Positions 60,801 through 64,000 of a stretch of DNA of 64,000 bases are shown piece by piece (position 1 is the first letter of the stretch; each line of letters begins with the position of its first letter). A program made the position numbers and the translations under genes. Below the pieces are notes generated by a model, which saw only the letters and a program-made list of their open reading frames with translations, had not been told where the DNA came from and made no database searches. The stretch spans positions 24,361,790 to 24,425,789 of the forward strand of contig NW_019211459.1 in the NCBI RefSeq assembly GCF_002443255.2, written 5' to 3'. The DNA is from Varroa destructor. Lineage: Eukaryota > Arthropoda > Arachnida > Mesostigmata > Varroidae.

Positions 60801-63800
60801 GCCATCAAATTCGAGCTGAGAGCAGATAGATTAAGCAATAATTGTCACTTACAAGGGTGATGCCTCGGTAGGCCACTATTACCATCAGCGCAGAAGTAGC
60901 TTTGTATCTTGGATTAGAGACAGAGACACAATGTAAAGTCCCCACACATATATGAGATAAACACCTTGAGGATGCTAATATAAAAAATAGTTTATTTTTA
61001 TACGAGAAACTGGGAAAATATTTGAAAATATTATATTTTAGAGATGTCTTCCTATTGGATATTTCTTATGCGGAATGACATAGAGCACTCGGAAATTATA
61101 ATGCGAAAGTAGGCATTGAAATCAAGTTTATGGGCTCTATTGCTGTATCTTTTGCAGAAGACTGCATATGAAAATAAGCAATAATACAAAATGATGATTC
61201 TTTATATGAACATTGTTCCATCTGTTAAAACAGCTTCAGTGTCGTTGTAAAAGAATTATACAAGATAAGATCGTTGAAAAAGATAATTTTCAATAGTTTG
61301 CAGAAGTCCGCCTGATGTTTTCATATTGTGCACCTAGAGTATGCAAATAACGAATGTTACTACGGATCGTTCTATTAGCCGCAAGTAAACACCCACACTC
61401 ATCTTTTTTTCTCGAAATGTTAAAAGGATGCACTAGAATATCAACAAAGAAAGACGAAAATCAAACGTAGATCCCTACCAACCCTGTCCTAAGGAAGGAT
61501 ATTATATTCGTTGATAGAGTCATTTATAGGTTTTGTCCGAAATGAAAGATTGATAATCACCAGCTCTGCCAAAAGCCGCAGCAGAAGGTTACCAAAAGAA
61601 CACGTTGTCAAGGGCCAACTGCGGTCATTATGTTTTTTAGGTTATCATCCGGCTGTTTTCGGTAGGCAAGTTGTAGTCGCTAGCTGAACAGACGAATAAA
61701 ATCAATAATAGTTAAGACAACTGCAGCTCTATAGACACCACAATGTAGTGGTGACAAATTTCTATTGATTTTGATATTCGGGATATTTATATTGCAGTTT
61801 TTTGAACTGCCTAAGCAGAAGTGTCCGGGCGGTCCTACCCGAAATGCTACACCATCGACCAACCCAGCTGATAGAAAGGGAACCCAGTGCGACCTGGTGA
61901 CCCTGCAGGCTGAGTAAAAAGCTGCGATGTCAGACGAGACTAGCGTGCGCCAGAACACCCTTTTGTCCCTGTTCTGTCTGGCCTAATTAAGCAAGCTCAG
62001 TGGTCAATATCTTAAAAAAAAATAGACGAGATATCCAAAGTAAAGACAGCAAAAGCTTGCTTCAAAAATAGCCAGAAGTATACCTGAGGAGCCTCAAGTC
62101 CTTCAAGGTAATATCTGGCTTGAAATCAGTAGCCTACTTAGTTACAGACCGAATCAAGGCAAAACTCAGTACAATGAGATCGTCGTATCACATCATCATC
62201 AATGCGTATACACGTAGGCTATTGATGTGGTAATGTGACTGCTAATTGGTCATAACAATACGACACAATAACAACTAGAAATCACTTAACACTAGCTGAA
62301 ATCAAGCCCATAGCTTCTTGACCGCTTTTATTTACCCTATCACAACGATGGTCTAAAGCAGTTTAGAGAACTATACTGTATATGAATTTATATCATGTAT
62401 GAGATACGGTTTGTTGAAATGAACCAGCTGGCATTCACAGATACAGATATTAATCATCAGCCGGATACCTGCATGCCTTTGTAGGCTCCGTAGGAAAAAG
62501 ACCCGCACATTGCCTGCTAAAACACTGCCAATAATGAATATTGATATCACCTTCTAATGGATCGATAATTGTGCCTTTCGGGAACATCCGAATCAAACTT
62601 GATTGCTTAAACGACCGATAGCATTATTCAGACGATTGAATAACCATGCTTAAAGTAATTCTTATTGTTAACTCTATTCGTAAAATCGTCACACCGGCTT
62701 GCGTGTAGGTGAGTGATCAGAACTTAAGGTCATACCACAATTTCTTGGCTTTGATAAAAAAAAAATTTCAACCTTTACATCCGCTACTGCTGTGAAACAG
62801 TCCTGTGCTAGCTCACAATTCTCAGGTATCTTTTTTTTTTTATTGTTCGGGCATTTCGGTCTCAACAATTTCATAATTGATGAGCTTCTCTAGGAAGTGT
62901 GCGATATTTGAAACAAATCTATTGCTTGATTGTTGGCATTACCGGCCCGCATCTTCCGCACAAAATTGTATTCGGTTTTTTTTCTAGAGGGCTGTATCTA
63001 CGGGAGTCATGGGTAAACAAATACCATAAGCTTTCACATTTGTACGCTATAGGGAGGTACACAGTATTAGCTTGTCCCATCTTTTCCTTCTACGTGAGCC
63101 TGATCACTACAAATTGCTCTTTAGCGCTTTTCAGGACGAGCCTGCGTTCGCCACGCATACATTCACTGTCTGGAGAAACGAAGGGGGCAACAGATTCAGG
63201 TGATACAGAGGTGACATTTACGGCGTACCGAAATTTGTTTGCGATTGCATTGCAGAACAATTTTGAGGGCTACAAGCACGATGAACAGAACGTTCTATGG
63301 TACATATAAATGCTATGCACGGTTCGAAGAAGTTAACATGCGCGACGTGTGTGATAGATGCTGGATCATTGCCTTTACGTATACGTGCACAGTTATTTTA
63401 CTCTGAAACATTACTCTTTAGTACTGATTAAACATACTTTAGGGACTTTCATTTGGTCCGGCCTAAGATGGTCTCGTCATCACTTACCCAGTAATCATTT
63501 TCGGACATTATACACACCTACGGCCGTATCGAGATTCTTGATTAGGGTATAACGCACGTTAGCTGACTAGGGACACCAACTTAGGCTGATCGACAATTGT
63601 ATTAGAGTGTGCAATTTTTCACTTGGCTAGACTACGCATAGACCTATTATCTAGGTAAATATTGTACGCGCATATTTTATGATATTAATGGCTCGCGTGT
63701 GATTCCTAAGTTGTAGAGCGTGTCGAAAAAAAAAAACTGTTGTAACCGGACATCATGTCGACGTATGTCACTGTAACAAAAAGCTCTGTCTAGCGCTAAA

Positions 63801-64000
63801 TGCCAACGTTCTCCTTACCACTCTTTCTCGCCGGTTTGATAAGAAATTAGCTGTAGGGGTGACTATAGTCATAAGCGGATATTCGTTCTATGGACATCCC
63901 CTCCTCGATCGATCCGAGGCCTATCTGTAAAGGCATCTAACTAACCAACCAACCGTAAAAGTGCTCTGGGAATCATTTCAAGCTAGAAACACCAGCCGTT

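Larger units (their letters stand above)
55844..64000. other. 5' intron or upstream region of the zinc-finger gene, start exon not identified
   Basis: No exon could be assigned with confidence. Candidate first exons ending in minus-strand donors with the right phase are near 60853 (ATG frame ending ITL|GTAAGT) and 63508-63488 (MSENDYW|GTAAGT). A pyrimidine-rich plus-strand stretch lies at about 58370-58660, so the minus strand there carries GAGA-like runs. Further features are noted separately. Confidence 0.5.

Overview
This is eukaryotic nuclear DNA, almost certainly from an arthropod. The genes are split into short exons with GT/AG introns of 0.26 to 16.5 kb. Flanks and introns are AT-leaning, CpG is not visibly depleted, (TA)n microsatellites are frequent, and there is a 100-N scaffold gap. 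Long introns, few recognisable transposons and glutamine/glycine-rich transcription-factor segments would suit a parasitiform mite (Varroa- or Tropilaelaps-like) or a related chelicerate. That placement is inference and was not tested.

Two protein-coding genes can be reconstructed, facing each other tail to tail. Gene 1 (plus strand, 6973-35970) is a complete ZIP/SLC39 zinc transporter of subfamily II (SLC39A1/2/3 type). Its seven coding exons join in frame into 419 residues with all eight membrane segments. The first intron is 16.5 kb and the third 8.8 kb. Gene 2 (minus strand, exons between 55843 and 50685) is the 3' part of a C2H2 zinc-finger transcription factor. It has four clustered fingers plus a distant fifth, a 36-residue pure polyglutamine run inside a Q-rich stretch, an RGRP AT-hook-like motif, and a low-complexity C-terminus. 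The clustered fingers resemble the rotund/squeeze/datilografo and ZNF362/ZNF384 group. Five exons join in phase into 533 residues; the start-codon exon lies further upstream and was not identified with confidence.

Layout: 1-6960 is 5' flank. 6973-35970 is the transporter, with a 4 x 67 bp minisatellite in intron 1. 35971-50684 is the space between the two gene ends, holding the gap, three (TA)n arrays, a (GCG)10 tract and several sharp hairpins. 50685-55843 is the zinc-finger gene. 55844-64000 is its 5' intron or upstream region, including a GC- and CpG-rich stretch around 59.45-60.8 kb with a near-consensus CTCF core.

I found no convincing tRNA, rRNA, CRISPR, transposase or reverse-transcriptase gene, and no operon-like or novel multi-gene system. 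The two genes show no evidence of working together. The notable points are sequence architecture: histidine clusters at both ends and in the cytosolic loop of the transporter, a fourth finger with an altered ligand, alternative in-frame acceptors, the minisatellite, hairpins, and the candidate CTCF site.
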